The translations under genes and the position numbers were made by a program. Shown piece after piece: positions 22,429-34,425 of a stretch of 60,000 nt of DNA. The notes beneath the pieces are model-generated. The model was given only the letters and a program-made list of their open reading frames with translations, was not told where the DNA came from and did not search any database. Position 1 is the stretch's first letter; the number at the start of each line of letters is the position of its first letter. This DNA comes from Symsagittifera roscoffensis (Eukaryota > Xenacoelomorpha > Acoela > Convolutidae), in contig NC_087062.1 of assembly GCF_963678635.1 (NCBI RefSeq), positions 55,939,970 through 55,999,969 of the forward strand, read 5' to 3'.

Positions 22429-25400
22429 TTAAGGATAGTGAAAGAAATTAAAAATAGGTTTATGAAAACTAACAATGCTTTCGTATACGCATACATTTGT
22501 CTCCAACAGGTTGGAATAAACATGATCTAAACATGTATTATCGTTTGTAGTTGGTTGCGCGATTAGTGAGCGCAGTGACCATCCATCAAGCAAAAACCGT
22601 GGAAGACTACACTGCATCAACACATTCTCATTAAAATCTCCAAACATAACAGTGGCAACCTCGTTGCAAGTGTACATATCCAGACAATATCGCAAGGCAG
22701 TTCGCAGTTGAGAGTCAGTAGTCGCAGAGCGACGTCTGTGCACGCATATCAATACAGAGAGGTGACGACGAACGATGCAGAATTGAACATTTTGATACAT
22801 CAAAAAGTGAACATCACATTCAGCATAAATGTCACTCTTGATGTAGCAAACAATACCAGTGTGTTGTCTGCTCGACGAAACGTTGTATTCAAAGTCATCA
22901 CGATCCATGTTAAATCCTTGAATGTTAAACGAATCTGAAGAATCTGTGCTATTCAGCCAAGTTTCCACAAGGAAAATAAAATGACATCGGTATAAACTTT
23001 CGTCTGTCGCAAAAACTGCAAAATTTGACCTCAAGCTTTGAATGTTTTGATAGTACACGGAGGCATTGTACTCGTCCGCAAGATGCAGCTCAAAAGGGAG
23101 TTCCAACACTTTTGTGCAACGCAAGCGTTCCATCTCTGTTGTTACCTAAACAACAAAGAAAGCTTCAAAAACACATTTACATATAGTACATTAAGCTTAT
23201 CGTACTGGTTACAGTTACCTTCTGACACACTGAAATTTGATGTTCGTACAGACTATCGACAATATAAAGATTGTCTTCGGCAAACACGCGACCAATCCCT
23301 ACATAATGCAATGCATTCACTGATCGCCCAGATCGGAAATCACATTCGACAATTTGATAGCCATCTCCTAGAAACAAAAGCAAACAAAAAGGAAAGGACT
23401 TTCGCAAACAATATTTCGAGTTACAAGAATACAAGTTACCTTGCGACTTGTGAATTGTAATCGCGCCAGCAAATACAATCGGAAACTGTTTCCTTGCAAT
23501 ACGAAGTGACTGGTTTTTGCCCATACTGAACACCCGAGTAACCATAACAAGAGGGGTCCATAATAATGAAATATCGTCTGTGAAATAATTTGAAAAAAGG
23601 GCTCTTTGATAATGACCAACGTTCGAATCTTCAAATTCCAGCCATATCATTGACGGCAAATTGTTCCGGGAAACTACTTTGCGAAGAACACCTGTTTTCC
23701 CATTGCACAGCTTATCAGATGTTGAAATGTTGATGGTAAGCATGTATCGTAGTCCAATGCAAAGATTCAACTCTTTATGCAGTTGACCGGTGTCTTTTGG
23801 GTCAAGATTGACAACTTTTGATAAAATTGTGTCCGACAACGTGCAAGATGAAAATTCTCCGGAAACGGAATCAAGAGCATTTGCCAAATATCGTTCACCC
23901 GCAAAATTATTCGGAATAATGTCATTATGGTCTCGCACTTCTTTGTTTCGTCGGCATATTCGCAAAACGCCACTGTCTGACAAGATATGTTTTGAGAATA
24001 CTCTGTTATTTAAAGCAGCAATGTCCTGTGGAGTTTGTTTCCCTTCTCGCAATCTGTTGAGTTTTTCAGCAAAAAGTTGGTCATTTGCTTGTCTCATAAT
24101 TTTCTTTAATTCAAATAGACGTACAAAATCCCACAATATTCCTGCAAAGGCACTGTATGGCACAGAATGTGGTCTCGGAACTTCAAACGGATAGTTGTCC
24201 ATAATTGGTGCTAACTGAAACAAATCACCAACAAGAAGCGTTGGTATACCACCCATAGCAACATCACGTCCAGTTATTTCTCGCAATCGCATGTCAATGC
24301 AATACAGCAAAGTGGCACCAACTACTGAAATCTTATCAATGACAACGAATTTGAGTTCACGATACTTGTTTTGATAAAAATGCAATCGCTCTGGTGAAAT
24401 GGCAAGAATTTTGTCGGGTGAATTTCCTATTTTCAATCCAAGAGCGTGATGGATAGTTTGACCATCTAAATGAGTGGCAGCAATTCCATATGACGCCATG
24501 ACGAGCACAGTTATATCTGAAGGGTCTAAATCGGGACGACGAAAGCACCTGAGAGCACATTGAACAATGGCTTTAGTTAAATGTGTCTTCCCAGTACCAG
24601 CACCACCAGACAGAAAGGGTATTTCGTAGTCGCTTTGATCAGGTACTTTGAATTTTCGAATCATTGTATAGAAGAACTGCCGTTGATCTTGGTTCAAGCG
24701 GGAAACTAGATTAAAATAATCACTGTCAGGTAATAGAAATGGAACCGCATTATGGTCGTCGGCAGAATTTGCAGGCAAATCGTCAATGTTAGTAATATCT
24801 AGGGATAAAACATTATTGCTCTCATTTTTTCCAACACTTAAACCACAAACACTAACTGCAGGCACAACATACCTAATGTTAAAATACATATTATCGCAAA
24901 AATATAGCTTTATATAGATTCAAATTTTTTGCAATAATGCTTCACCTCTGTCCACAACCGTTTCCTGCTCGTCGCCACCTGTGGCATCATGTTGATTAAC
25001 TTCGGCAAAAAAAGGAAAAGGATTCATATCATCTTCTTCTGGAATTTCAACAGATTCTATAACACTGCGCCAATATTCATAAATTTTTCGTTTCTCATCT
25101 ATAGCTGCTGTGATTTGGTTGACCCTTTCTTCAAATGTAACACATCCGCCCTTCAGATCACATTCGTTCCGATAAGGTTGAAATAACATCAACAGTTCGC
25201 GGAAGTGATTTTCGCGATCAGTTTCTATGCTGTATTTGACATATCTTATTATGCGATAAGATCCTGGATTCTTTATCCGTTGAACAAGTTGACCGTTTGG
25301 CCATTTGTAGATGTTCTCACTATTTATATCCAAAGTGCACTCAGAAGAAGAAGACTCAGAAGAAGAACTATTTGAGTTTTTGCGAACCAGTCGGATTTGT

Positions 25401-26262
25401 GAAACCCAATCAGCTAGACAAACTTGTTCAAGGGACGCTGGCCTGGAAGTGTATCTAGTAATGTGATTTTATGCTAAAACATCTTCCGAATTGTCGTCCA
25501 TTTCGGAAATTACATTGAGAGGTTTTAACATATGAACGCGTTTCTCGGGTTCGCTGGTATTTATAAACTGAAAGGAACGTGATGACCTTGTAATTGGTAG
25601 CTCTAAAAGAAGCAAAGCAGCTTCTTGTGCGCATATTTCCTCGTTTCTAACAAATTCACCCGCAATTTCTCGCAATTGTCGGAGAAAATCGTGACCACGG
25701 AATTTATCTTGTACTTTTCGTAAAGTCTCGCTCATACCCGTTTGTGATTTGGCTATGTAAGAGCAAATGTATTTAATTACTGCATAGGCATTTGTCACAT
25801 ACTGAATGTCCATGTTAGCGCGCCATAGATACAACAAAACTGGATTGTAGTTGTTAACACGGACTTCAGATGGCTTCCTCTGGATAAAAACAGTTGTTTC
25901 TTTGATTGAAGATCTAATTGCCAATAAATACTCATCTACGGACATTTTCAGGGTTTCAATAAAAGTTGAAAACGTCATAACGCAATTGATTCCTCGTGGT
26001 AACTTGTTTATGAATTCTATAATTTTACGAAATTCATTTTTATGTTTCGCAACATTTGAAGTCAGAGGACGAAGAACTACTGTGTAAGGCATGGGGGGAA
26101 CAGGAAACTTGTTTTTACACTGCAGTCCGTTGGTCTTGCAAAAACGACGGTCGTGTTTGTGCAATTGTAGTTTTTGAGGTAGTGCTCTGTCTTCTTTCGT
26201 CAGAACAACCTTTTCGATATCGGGTAAAGTAATGGAACAAGATATTGCGCGATTCACGAAGT
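22429..26262 (-). pseudogene. Rep-helicase-endonuclease, Helentron copy A (5'-truncated)
   Basis: Exons 24946-26262, 23440-24855, 23219-23367 and 22429-23145 join across short introns of 90, 72 and 73 bp. The Rep part starts after the HUH motif, which is missing because of the duplication junction, but keeps KYICSYIAK (YX3YX2K). A TAA at 25469-25471 replaces CAA of copy B. The helicase has Walker A GGAGTGKTH, GDLFQLAPI, MRQ, ITIHKSQG and a motif-VI-like YVGIGRV. Motif II reads VIDKIS, not DE, so ATP hydrolysis is probably lost. The endonuclease shows the EEP-type elements NIQS, VETWL, GDFNEN, LDHVYSN and SFHKP; the usual SDH is SFH. The role would be rolling-circle strand nicking, unwinding and target cleavage. 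Confidence 0.85.
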
Positions 26263-27437
26263 GCATGGATCGGGAAAAAGATTTAAATCTATCAGAAACC
26301 GGCGTTTGTCACTAATAACAACGTGTGCAACATCTTTTGGCGTTAGTGCCCGACTGACAAGTCCACATGCCGGATTCTTGCACTTCAGAACTTTTCCCTG
26401 CAACCGAAAATGATTTCAGTTTTTATTCAACAACGATGCAATAGTTTTCAATGCAATACAAAAGCATTGTCTGAATTACACACCTTGCTAAGTTCAATGA
26501 CTTCAACATTTTTGATGTTGCACGAGGAGCAGGTGTCGTGGTTCGATTGTTGAATGCCCCACGACACAACTTGGACAACTTCGGTAACACAAGAGACCGC
26601 ATCATCGGCAAGTGTTTCTTTCACCTTTTCGAATTCGCCATTGGAGTCCATTGTTGGGACAATCGAAAGAGCCTGAATTGAATATCAGAAAACATATGCA
26701 AAATATATAAAAAGTCGATTTAGCAAGAACTCACGTTAACGACAGGTTCTTCGTTGAACAGTTTCACGCGACCGTCTACTGTGACAATGGTTGACGGCGT
26801 GTGGATGTCATGTATAGGGTCCCAGACATTGACAGTCACCCTTTCACCAGTCTTGGTGGCAACTTGCAATTCATTCAACTCGTGATTAGGGAGATGCTCT
26901 ACTTTTCTGCTCATAATTACGCAGTCAAAAGCAACTTCCCTGTCGACAAGTGCATCCATATTTGAAAAATCAGTGATCTAAACAATGGGCTAAACATAAA
27001 TATATATTCCCACCTCAATAAAGGATATATATGTGTAAGAAGAATACTGCACGCACAAAATTGGGATTTTCAAATTTTTGCCATAAATGCTGTACAGACG
27101 ACGTTCCACTGACTTTGGTATAACTGCCAACCATCAGTACCATTTGGCCTGGATCCCGTTTATCCGATTTTGGTGCCGCGCTTATTGAAACGGGTGTCTT
27201 CTCGGATGAGTATTTCATAAATACGCTGTGTTTTGATTTGTCAAAACACAGACCTCGCAGAACGTCATTTTCTGTTTGTATGTGAAATTCAAAGAAGGAG
27301 TTTGCTCCCTTTTCTCGCAACCCTTTCACTGCATGTAAGAAACCACATGTCGGCGAATTCGATGGACTCGCGGGCGATTGTGCTGCTGAACTTGCATTGT
27401 CTAATCTGGCACGCTTGGGTGTAGTTGGCCCATCCAT
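26254..27437 (-). pseudogene. RPA-like protein, Helentron copy B (3'-truncated)
   Basis: Exons 27048-27437, 26735-26977, 26484-26672 and 26254-26397 correspond one to one with copy A. All splice donors visible here are canonical (GTATTC, GTGAGT, GTGTGT). The last exon keeps the second Cys pair but meets the Rep sequence of copy A at 26261-26262. It then reads a few foreign codons to a TGA at 26254-26256 and loses about 30 C-terminal residues. Copy B thus has intact splice sites but a clipped end, the mirror image of copy A. Confidence 0.78.
26261..26262. other. duplication junction with 2-bp microhomology
   Basis: Left of this point the sequence follows Rep (as at 31388); right of it, the RPA last exon (as at 21135). 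Both parents share GT at the breakpoint. This fits end joining or template switching, not recombination between long repeats. Confidence 0.75.
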
Positions 27438-27554
27438 TTTATCAACAAGTTTCTTAAACGCAAAAAAAATAAAACATTCCGAGGGAAACACACTAATCGA
27501 CAGACTCCACAGCTTCTTAATAGAAAGCTAGACATCAGATACATCAACAATCAA

Positions 27555-30500
27555 TTAAGGATAGTGAAAGAAAATAAAAATAGGTTTATGAAAACTAACA
27601 ATGCTTTCGTATACGCATACATTTGTCTCCAACAGGTTGGAATAAACATGATCTAAACATGTATTATCGTTTGTAGTTGGTTGCGCGATTAGTGAGCGCA
27701 GTGACCATCCATCAAGCAAAAACCGTGGAAGACTACACTGCATCAACACATTCTCATTAAAATCTCCAAACATAACAGTGGCAACCTCGTTGCAAGTGTA
27801 CATATCCAGACAATATCGCAAGGCAGTTCGCAGTTGAGAGTCAGTAGTCGCAGAGCGACGTCTGTGCACGCATATCAATACAGAGAGGTGACGACGAACG
27901 ATGCAGAATTGAACATTTTGATACATCAAAAAGTGAACATCACATTCAGCATAAATGTCACTCTTGATGTAGCAAACAATACCAGTGTGTTGTCTGCTCG
28001 ACGAAACGTTGTATTCAAAGTCATCACGATCCATGTTAAATCCTTGAATGTTAAACGAATCTGAAGAATCTCTGCTATTCAGCCAAGTTTCCACAAGGAA
28101 AATAAAATGACATCGGTATAAACTTTCGTCTGTCGCAAAAACTGCAAAATTTGACCTCAAGCTTTGAATGTTTTGATAGTACACGGAGGCATTGTACTCG
28201 TCCGCAAGATGCAGCTCAAAAGGGAGTTCCAACACTTTTGTGCAACGCAAGCGTTCCATCTCTGTTGTTACCTAAACAACAAAGAAAGCTTCAAAAACAC
28301 ATTTACATATAGTACATTAAGCTTATCGTACTGGTTACAGTTACCTTCTGACACACTGAAATTTGATGTTCGTACAGACTATCGACAATATAAAGATTGT
28401 CTTCGGCAAACACGCGACCAATCCCTACATAATGCAATGCATTCACTGATCGCCCAGATCGGAAATCACATTCGACAATTTGATAGCCATCTCCTAGAAA
28501 CAAAAGCAAACAAAAAGGAAAGGACTTTCGCAAACAATATTTCGAGTTACAAGAATACAAGTTACCTTGCGACTTGTGAATTGTAATCGCGCCAGCAAAT
28601 ACAATCGGAAACTGTTTCCTTGCAATACGAAGTGACTGGTTTTTGCCCATACTGAACACCCGAGTAACCATAACAAGAGGGGTCCATAATAATGAAATAT
28701 CGTCTGTGAAATAATTTGAAAAAAGGGCTCTTTGATAATGACCAACGTTCGAATCTTCAAATTCCAGCCATATCATTGACGGCAAATTGTTCCGGGAAAC
28801 TACTTTGCGAAGAACACCTGTTTTCCCATTGCACAGCTTATCAGATGTTGAAATGTTGATGGTAAGCATGTATCGTAGTCCAATGCAAAGATTCAACTCT
28901 TTATGCAGTTGACCGGTGTCTTTTGGGTCAAGATTGACAACTTTTGATAAAATTGTGTCCGACAACGTGCAAGATGAAAATTCTCCGGAAACGGAATCAA
29001 GAGCATTTGCCAAATATCGTTCACCCGCAAAATTATTCGGAATAATGTCATTATGGTCTCGCACTTCTTTGTTTCGTCGGCATATTCGCAAAACGCCACT
29101 GTCTGACAAGATATGTTTTGAGAATACTCTGTTATTTAAAGCAGCAATGTCCTGTGGAGTTTGTTTCCCTTCTCGCAATCTGTTGAGTTTTTCAGCAAAA
29201 AGTTGGTCATTTGCTTGTCTCATAATTTTCTTTAATTCAAATAGACGTACAAAATCCCACAATATTCCTGCAAAGGCACTGTATGGCACAGAATGTGGTC
29301 TCGGAACTTCAAACGGATAGTTGTCCATAATTGGTGCTAACTGAAACAAATCACCAACAAGAAGCGTTGGTATACCACCCATAGCAACATCACGTCCAGT
29401 TATTTCTCGCAATCGCATGTCAATGCAATACAGCAAAGTGGCACCAACTACTGAAATCTTATCAATGACAACGAATTTGAGTTCACGATACTTGTTTTGA
29501 TAAAAGTGCAATCGCTCTGGTGAAATGGCAAGAATTTTATCGGGTGAATTTCCTATTTTCAATCCAAGAGCGTGATGGATAGTTTGACCATCTAAATGAG
29601 TGGCAGCAATTCCATATGACGCCATGACGAGCACAGTTATATCTGAAGGGTCTAAATCGGGACGACGAAAGCACCTGAGAGCACATTGAACAATGGCTTT
29701 AGTTAAATGTGTCTTCCCAGTACCAGCACCACCAGACAGAAAGGGTATTTCGTTGTCGCTTTGATCAGGTACTTTGAATTTTCGAATCATTGTATAGAAG
29801 AACTGCCGTTGTTCTTGGTTCAAGCGGGAAACTAGATTAAAATAATCACTGTCAGGTAATAGAAATGGAACTGCATTATGGTCGTCGGCAGAATTTGCAG
29901 GCAAATCGTCAATGTTAGTGATATCTAGGGATAAAACATTATTGCTCTCATTTTTTCCAACACTTAAACCACAAACAATAACTGCAGGCACAACATACCT
30001 AATGTTAAAATACATATTATCGCAAAAATATAGCTTTATATAGATTCAAATTTTTTGCAATAATGCTTCACCTCTGTCCACAACCGTTTCCTGCTCGTCG
30101 CCACCTGTGGCATCATGTTGATTAACTTCGGCAAAAAAAGGAAAAGGATTCATATCATCTTCTTCTGGAATTTCAACAGATTCTATAACACTGCGCCAAT
30201 ATTCATAAATTTTTCGTTTCTCATCTATAGCTGCTGTGATTTGGTTGACCCTTTCTTCAAATGTAACACATCCGCCCTTCAGATCACATTCGTTCCGATA
30301 AGGTTGAAATAACATCAACAGTTCGCGGAAGTGATTTTCGCGATCAGTTTCTATGCTGTATTTGACATATCTTATTATGCGATAAGATCCTGGATTCTTT
30401 ATCCGTTGAACAAGTTGACCGTTTGGCAATTTGTAGATGTTCTCACTATTTATATCCAAAGTGCACTCAGAAGAAGAAGACTCAGAAGAAGAACTATTTG

Positions 30501-31550
30501 AGTTTTTGCGAACCAGTCGGATTTGTGAAACCCAATCAGCTAGACAAACTTGTTCAAGGGACGCTGGCCTGGAAGTGTATCTAGTAATGTGATTTTGTGC
30601 TAAAACATCTTCCGAATTGTCGTCCATTTCGGAAATTACATTGAGAGGTTTTAACATATGAACGCGTTTCTCGGGTTCGCTGGTATTTATAAACTGAAAG
30701 GAACGTGATGACCTTGTAATTGGTAGCTCTAAAAGAAGCAAAGCAGCTTCTTGTGCGCATATTTCCTCGTTTCTAACAAATTCACCCGCAATTTCTCGCA
30801 GTTGTCGGAGAAAATCGTGACCACGGAATTTATCTTGTACTTTTCGTAAAGTCTCGCTCATACCCTTTTGTGATTTGGCTATGTAAGAGCAAATGTATTT
30901 AATTACTGCATAGGCATTTGTCACATACTGAATGTCCATGTTAGCGCGCCATAGATACAACAAAACTGGATTGTAGTTGTTAACACGGACTTCAGATGGC
31001 TTCCTCTGGATAAAAACAGTTGTTTCTTTGATTGAAGATCTAATTGCCAATAAATACTCATCTACGGACATTTTCAGGGTTTCAATAAAAGTTGAAAACG
31101 TCATAACGCAATTGATTCCTCGTGGTAACTTGTTTATGAATTCTATAATTTTACGAAATTCATTTTTATGTTTCGCAACATTTGAAGTCAGAGGACGAAG
31201 AACTACTGTGTAAGGCATGGGGGGAACAGGAACTTGTTTTTACACTGCAGTCCGTTGGTCTTGCAAAAACGACGGTCGTGTTTGTGCAATTGTAGTTTTT
31301 GAGGTAGTGCTCTGTCTTCTTTCGTCAGAACAACCTTTTCGATATCGGGTAAAGTAATGGAACAAGATATTGCGCGATTCACGAAGTTAATGACGTGCAA
31401 ATCGTCATCAATATCAAGCTTAGGTGTATTTTTGACGTAATATAATCCATGTTCGTGAAGCGAACCTCGTTGTTGAGTTTCACATCTTGACTTGTAATCG
31501 ACAACTTGCCCAACAGGACTAGCAGCGGACATAAGAATGTCTTTCTGAAG
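27555..31550 (-). pseudogene. Rep-helicase-endonuclease, Helentron copy B
   Basis: Begins right after an in-frame TAG (31551-31553). The HUH-type motif QQRGSLHEHGLYYV lies near 31440-31480; H-E-H stands where H-hydrophobic-H is usual. A single-base deletion in an A-run near 31230 (AGGAACT here, AGGAAACT in copy A) shifts the frame between CKNKF and PMPYTVV. Past that the frame is open through YX3YX2K to the intron donor at 30072. Helicase exons are 28566-29981 and 28345-28493; the endonuclease exon is 27555-28271. Motif II is again VIDKIS. The CAA codon that is TAA in copy A is intact. Identity with copy A is very high, with about two dozen differences seen over 5.1 kb. Confidence 0.85.
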
Positions 31551-33365
31551 CTAGCCCATTCGCTTGGGGTAGTGCCGGGCAATGTTTATGGCATCAGACC
31601 TAATTAAGTCTGCCTTTTCTTTATATCCCATTTGCAACAATTGTTCACCAGTGGGGCATGGCTTCCCTGGATTTGCTGAAATCCAGAGAATTTTCAAAAG
31701 ATCTGTCCAATGGGCTTCCGCCATTGAGAAAGTCATAAACAGAGACGGCGGGCCATTTTGTCGAATGAGAGCCATAAAATTCTTTTCCATTTTGGCAAAG
31801 TACGGTGGACTGAAACGTTCAATCGCAAGAAATGCATATGCTTTGTCTGTGTCGAACAGATTACGCAGTGAATGGCCTTTAACATCAGAAGCTCGCAAAT
31901 TTTGGCCATGTCTTTTGCGGACAGCGACTTGCGCATTACTAAAGACTCGTTTGATGACGCATTTTTTCGTCTTGAAAAAGAGGTTGTCAGAATGACGGGC
32001 AAACTTTCTGTTGACGTTTTGCATTTCTGCTTTACAAATATTCTTGTATGAAACACTTCGGATACGCTCTGTATTGCGAGCACGCGCTTGGCCAGCAAAA
32101 AGGGTTGGATACGCATATTCCTAGCCAAATTCATCAGTGAATATTGACAATGGAGTCTCACCCGATGTTGGAGCAGTTACAGTTTTTAGACTGATGTCCA
32201 TAAGAGGCCGCGAGTTGAGCAAGGTGTCAAAGGAGCCTGCTATTTCACCGTCCTCGCTACTTTCGTCAGATTCATCAGATTCCATTTCAATGTTAGGTGG
32301 TAACTCCAATTGCATGGTTATCGATGAGTCATAGATAATGCCTTCTGAAACGTACAATGGCTGCAAACACAGCCATTCAGCAAATTCGTGAACAAGCTTA
32401 GGGCGAATATATCGACTGAGGTAAGTAGTTTTATCAGTTGTGCGTCTCTTCAAGTCAACGGAAAGCAAACAGTTGTCATTAGCAGGGCGTGGTAATATTT
32501 TGAGGGTATGGTCAATGTTACTGGGGACATTAACAACAGCACCCTTCGAAGCATACTGTCCCCCTCTGGGCCTTGAGAATATTTTCATGAAAGGAATACG
32601 CGCAGAACAAAGTAACTCTTCGAGTCTGGTGACAGAGAACTGTAACGGAATACTTGCATATTTAAAACCATTAAGAACAGCCATTTCTGGAACTAGGCCT
32701 TTTCTAATTTGACGAGAGCATGACACACATATCCATTCTATGTTATCAACAGACATGTAATCAGTACAACAACGTTGAAATAAACCAGTCTTGTTCGTAA
32801 CTGGTGTTACTTGGTCTCTGTACTTTTGCTGAGAACAACATGTGCAAACAAATTGGAGGCAACTGTCTAAAATTTTTCTGTTCCACCTTCTCACTAGTTG
32901 TTTAATACTCGGCGGAAGTTTTTGCCTAGGTTTTATTTTTCTGCGACTGACAATTCGCTTTTTCACTCCTGCTGATTTGGCACGTTTGGAAGCCATCTCT
33001 TTGTTTTTAGCAAGAACGTTAGGAATCTTCATTCTTTGTTGACTTCTCAATCGATTTATAGCTTCGTACTGGGGGTTATTTCGGAAATGTTGTTTAACAA
33101 CATTTGTCTTTAGAATCTTATATTGTTCGTTACTTCTTGACAAGTGTTGGTGTTCTTTGAAATTTGGCAAAACTCGTAATTTGCTCAATCGCTGTCGATT
33201 ATATTCTTGCTTGCGGTCAGTTCGCACTTGACCAATGGAATCTGTTCGCTGTGATACGCGCTCTTGCTCCACAAAATATGGACTCTTACGCAAACGTTCC
33301 AAACGCTGCCGATTGTATTCTCTTTTTGAGTTCTTTTTATCAAAAATTGTGGCCGCCAAACTCAA
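31551..33365 (-). pseudogene. K/R-rich, DUF6570-like and Helitron-type N-domain region
   Basis: Upstream part of the Rep polyprotein, present once. The N-terminal third has repeated YNRQRLxxLRxxPxF motifs, typical of basic repeats preceding animal Helitron reps. The centre, with CTCCSQQK and CVSCSRQ zinc-type Cys pairs and RIPFMKIFSRPRGGQY, PSNIDHTLKILPRP, resembles DUF6570. After an in-frame TAG at 32121-32123 the same frame continues as EYAYPTLF, then the Helitron-like N domain (GPPSLFMTFSMAEAHWTDLL). A second TAG at 31551-31553 separates it from the HUH part. Apart from two amber codons the frame is open for about 600 codons. It overlaps the protease frame by 26 bp in another frame. Confidence 0.8.
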
Positions 33366-34425
33366 TGGAGACTGGTGTTAGATCCACGTGACTGGGAACT
33401 GAATTTTGCGACAAACTATTTGTGTGGTTTATTGTCTTCGCCTTCTCGCGCTTCGTTCGTGCCCATTCTGCCTGGTACACTTTCCGATCCATCTTTGACT
33501 TTGTTAATTTCTTAACATTACCACAAGTGTTATTTGATAAATTGTCCAGCAGCATAATATTGGCAGCGGGTGTTGGATACATATCTTTCTTTTCACAAAG
33601 AATAACATAAGTACAACCCCAATCAGGGACATGGTGGTGCGATATGGTGCAATCGTTAACGCAAAGGTACTCATGAGCGGTTTTTATGACAGTAAAGTAA
33701 TGACCGTATTCAAAAGACCCCGTGTGAATAACAGCAGCCTTTACTCCGTAATCACATCCACCAATTTCGATTGTTTCACCAATTGTGACTTCTGCTCTAG
33801 AGTAAACGCGATTGCCAGCGACAAACATGTAACGCGCAATCAGCAAAATAACAGTATTTGCAATATGGGTTGGTTCTTTAGTTGTTATTGCCCTTTCTGA
33901 GATACACGTGGAGTTTGGACATGTTACATTAACGGCTTGGTTGGCGAAGTGATTGACCACAAGCTCCTGCAGAAGTTGACCATTGCGTGGAGGACTTAAA
34001 ACTAACGCAGAAGTAGTTTCAGGTCTTCTCCATGACACATTACACAGACAACACGTGAAATTATCTGAATACGATATTTCAAAGAAATTCCATTGGCCCT
34101 CAGATTTAAATGCATTGATAATTGACAGTAGTACCTCGGAAGCATCGTGCTGATGTCCATAGGTATATGAGAAGCTGTAATTCAAATCAAGATGCTGGAG
34201 AATTTTAACTTTGGAAGTAGACGCATTGATGAAAAAGTTTTCTGTGGACAGCATTTGACAAAATATCTCTTTCACAGTTGAAATTAACACGCCACCATGG
34301 TCAAATTCAGTAAGTCTACTGAGCCGATCTCTGATGCAAGCGCTTGACAACAAAAGCTGAAGAACAGAATTGAGATAGCAACTGTTGTCATCATTTGCAA
34401 TGCCCGTGGGTCGAAATGGCTCCAT
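33340..34425 (-). CDS. USP-family (C19) cysteine protease of the Helentron
   Basis: About 361 residues from the ATG at 34425. An acceptor-like TTCTATTTTCAG lies just upstream, so a 5' exon is possible. Residues 6-22 hold the Cys box (GIANDDNSCYLNSVLQLLL) and later IHTGSFEYGHYFTVIK holds the His box, followed by a VND acid. Two CXXC-like pairs (CCLCN and CPNSTC) match the zinc fingers common in ubiquitin-specific proteases. The family removes ubiquitin. Helitrons commonly carry OTU proteases, so a USP here is notable. The C-terminus (RKVYQAEWARTKREK) already resembles the basic repeats of the next frame. This suggests one polyprotein split by a single-base indel near 33340-33365, although separate overlapping genes are possible. 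Confidence 0.8.
   Translation of the reverse strand: MEPFRPTGIANDDNSCYLNSVLQLLLSSACIRDRLSRLTEFDHGGVLISTVKEIFCQMLSTENFFINASTSKVKILQHLDLNYSFSYTYGHQHDASEVLLSIINAFKSEGQWNFFEISYSDNFTCCLCNVSWRRPETTSALVLSPPRNGQLLQELVVNHFANQAVNVTCPNSTCISERAITTKEPTHIANTVILLIARYMFVAGNRVYSRAEVTIGETIEIGGCDYGVKAAVIHTGSFEYGHYFTVIKTAHEYLCVNDCTISHHHVPDWGCTYVILCEKKDMYPTPAANIMLLDNLSNNTCGNVKKLTKSKMDRKVYQAEWARTKREKAKTINHTNSLSQNSVPSHVDLTPVSIEFGGHNF

Larger units (their letters stand above)
21135..31388 (-). repeat. 5.13-kb direct tandem duplication inside the Helentron
   Basis: Segments 21135-26262 and 26263-31388 match base for base with an offset of 5126-5127 bp. The repeated segment runs from within the last RPA exon to within Rep. 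Differences are scattered single substitutions and two single-base indels. A simple tandem duplication of an internal segment explains the order of all modules. Confidence 0.93.

Noticed and set aside
23038-24194. Plus-strand frames of 134-140 codons opposite the Helentron helicase
   Set aside because: They are antisense shadows of the helicase frame and occur identically in both duplicated copies.
31551-32123. Genetic code in which TAG is sense
   Set aside because: The m-AAA protease gene ends at a TAG at the family-typical length, so TAG acts as a stop in a host gene here.
31733-32161. 142-codon minus-strand frame overlapping the Helitron-type N domain
   Set aside because: It is an out-of-frame shadow of the N-domain reading frame, which carries the recognisable motifs.
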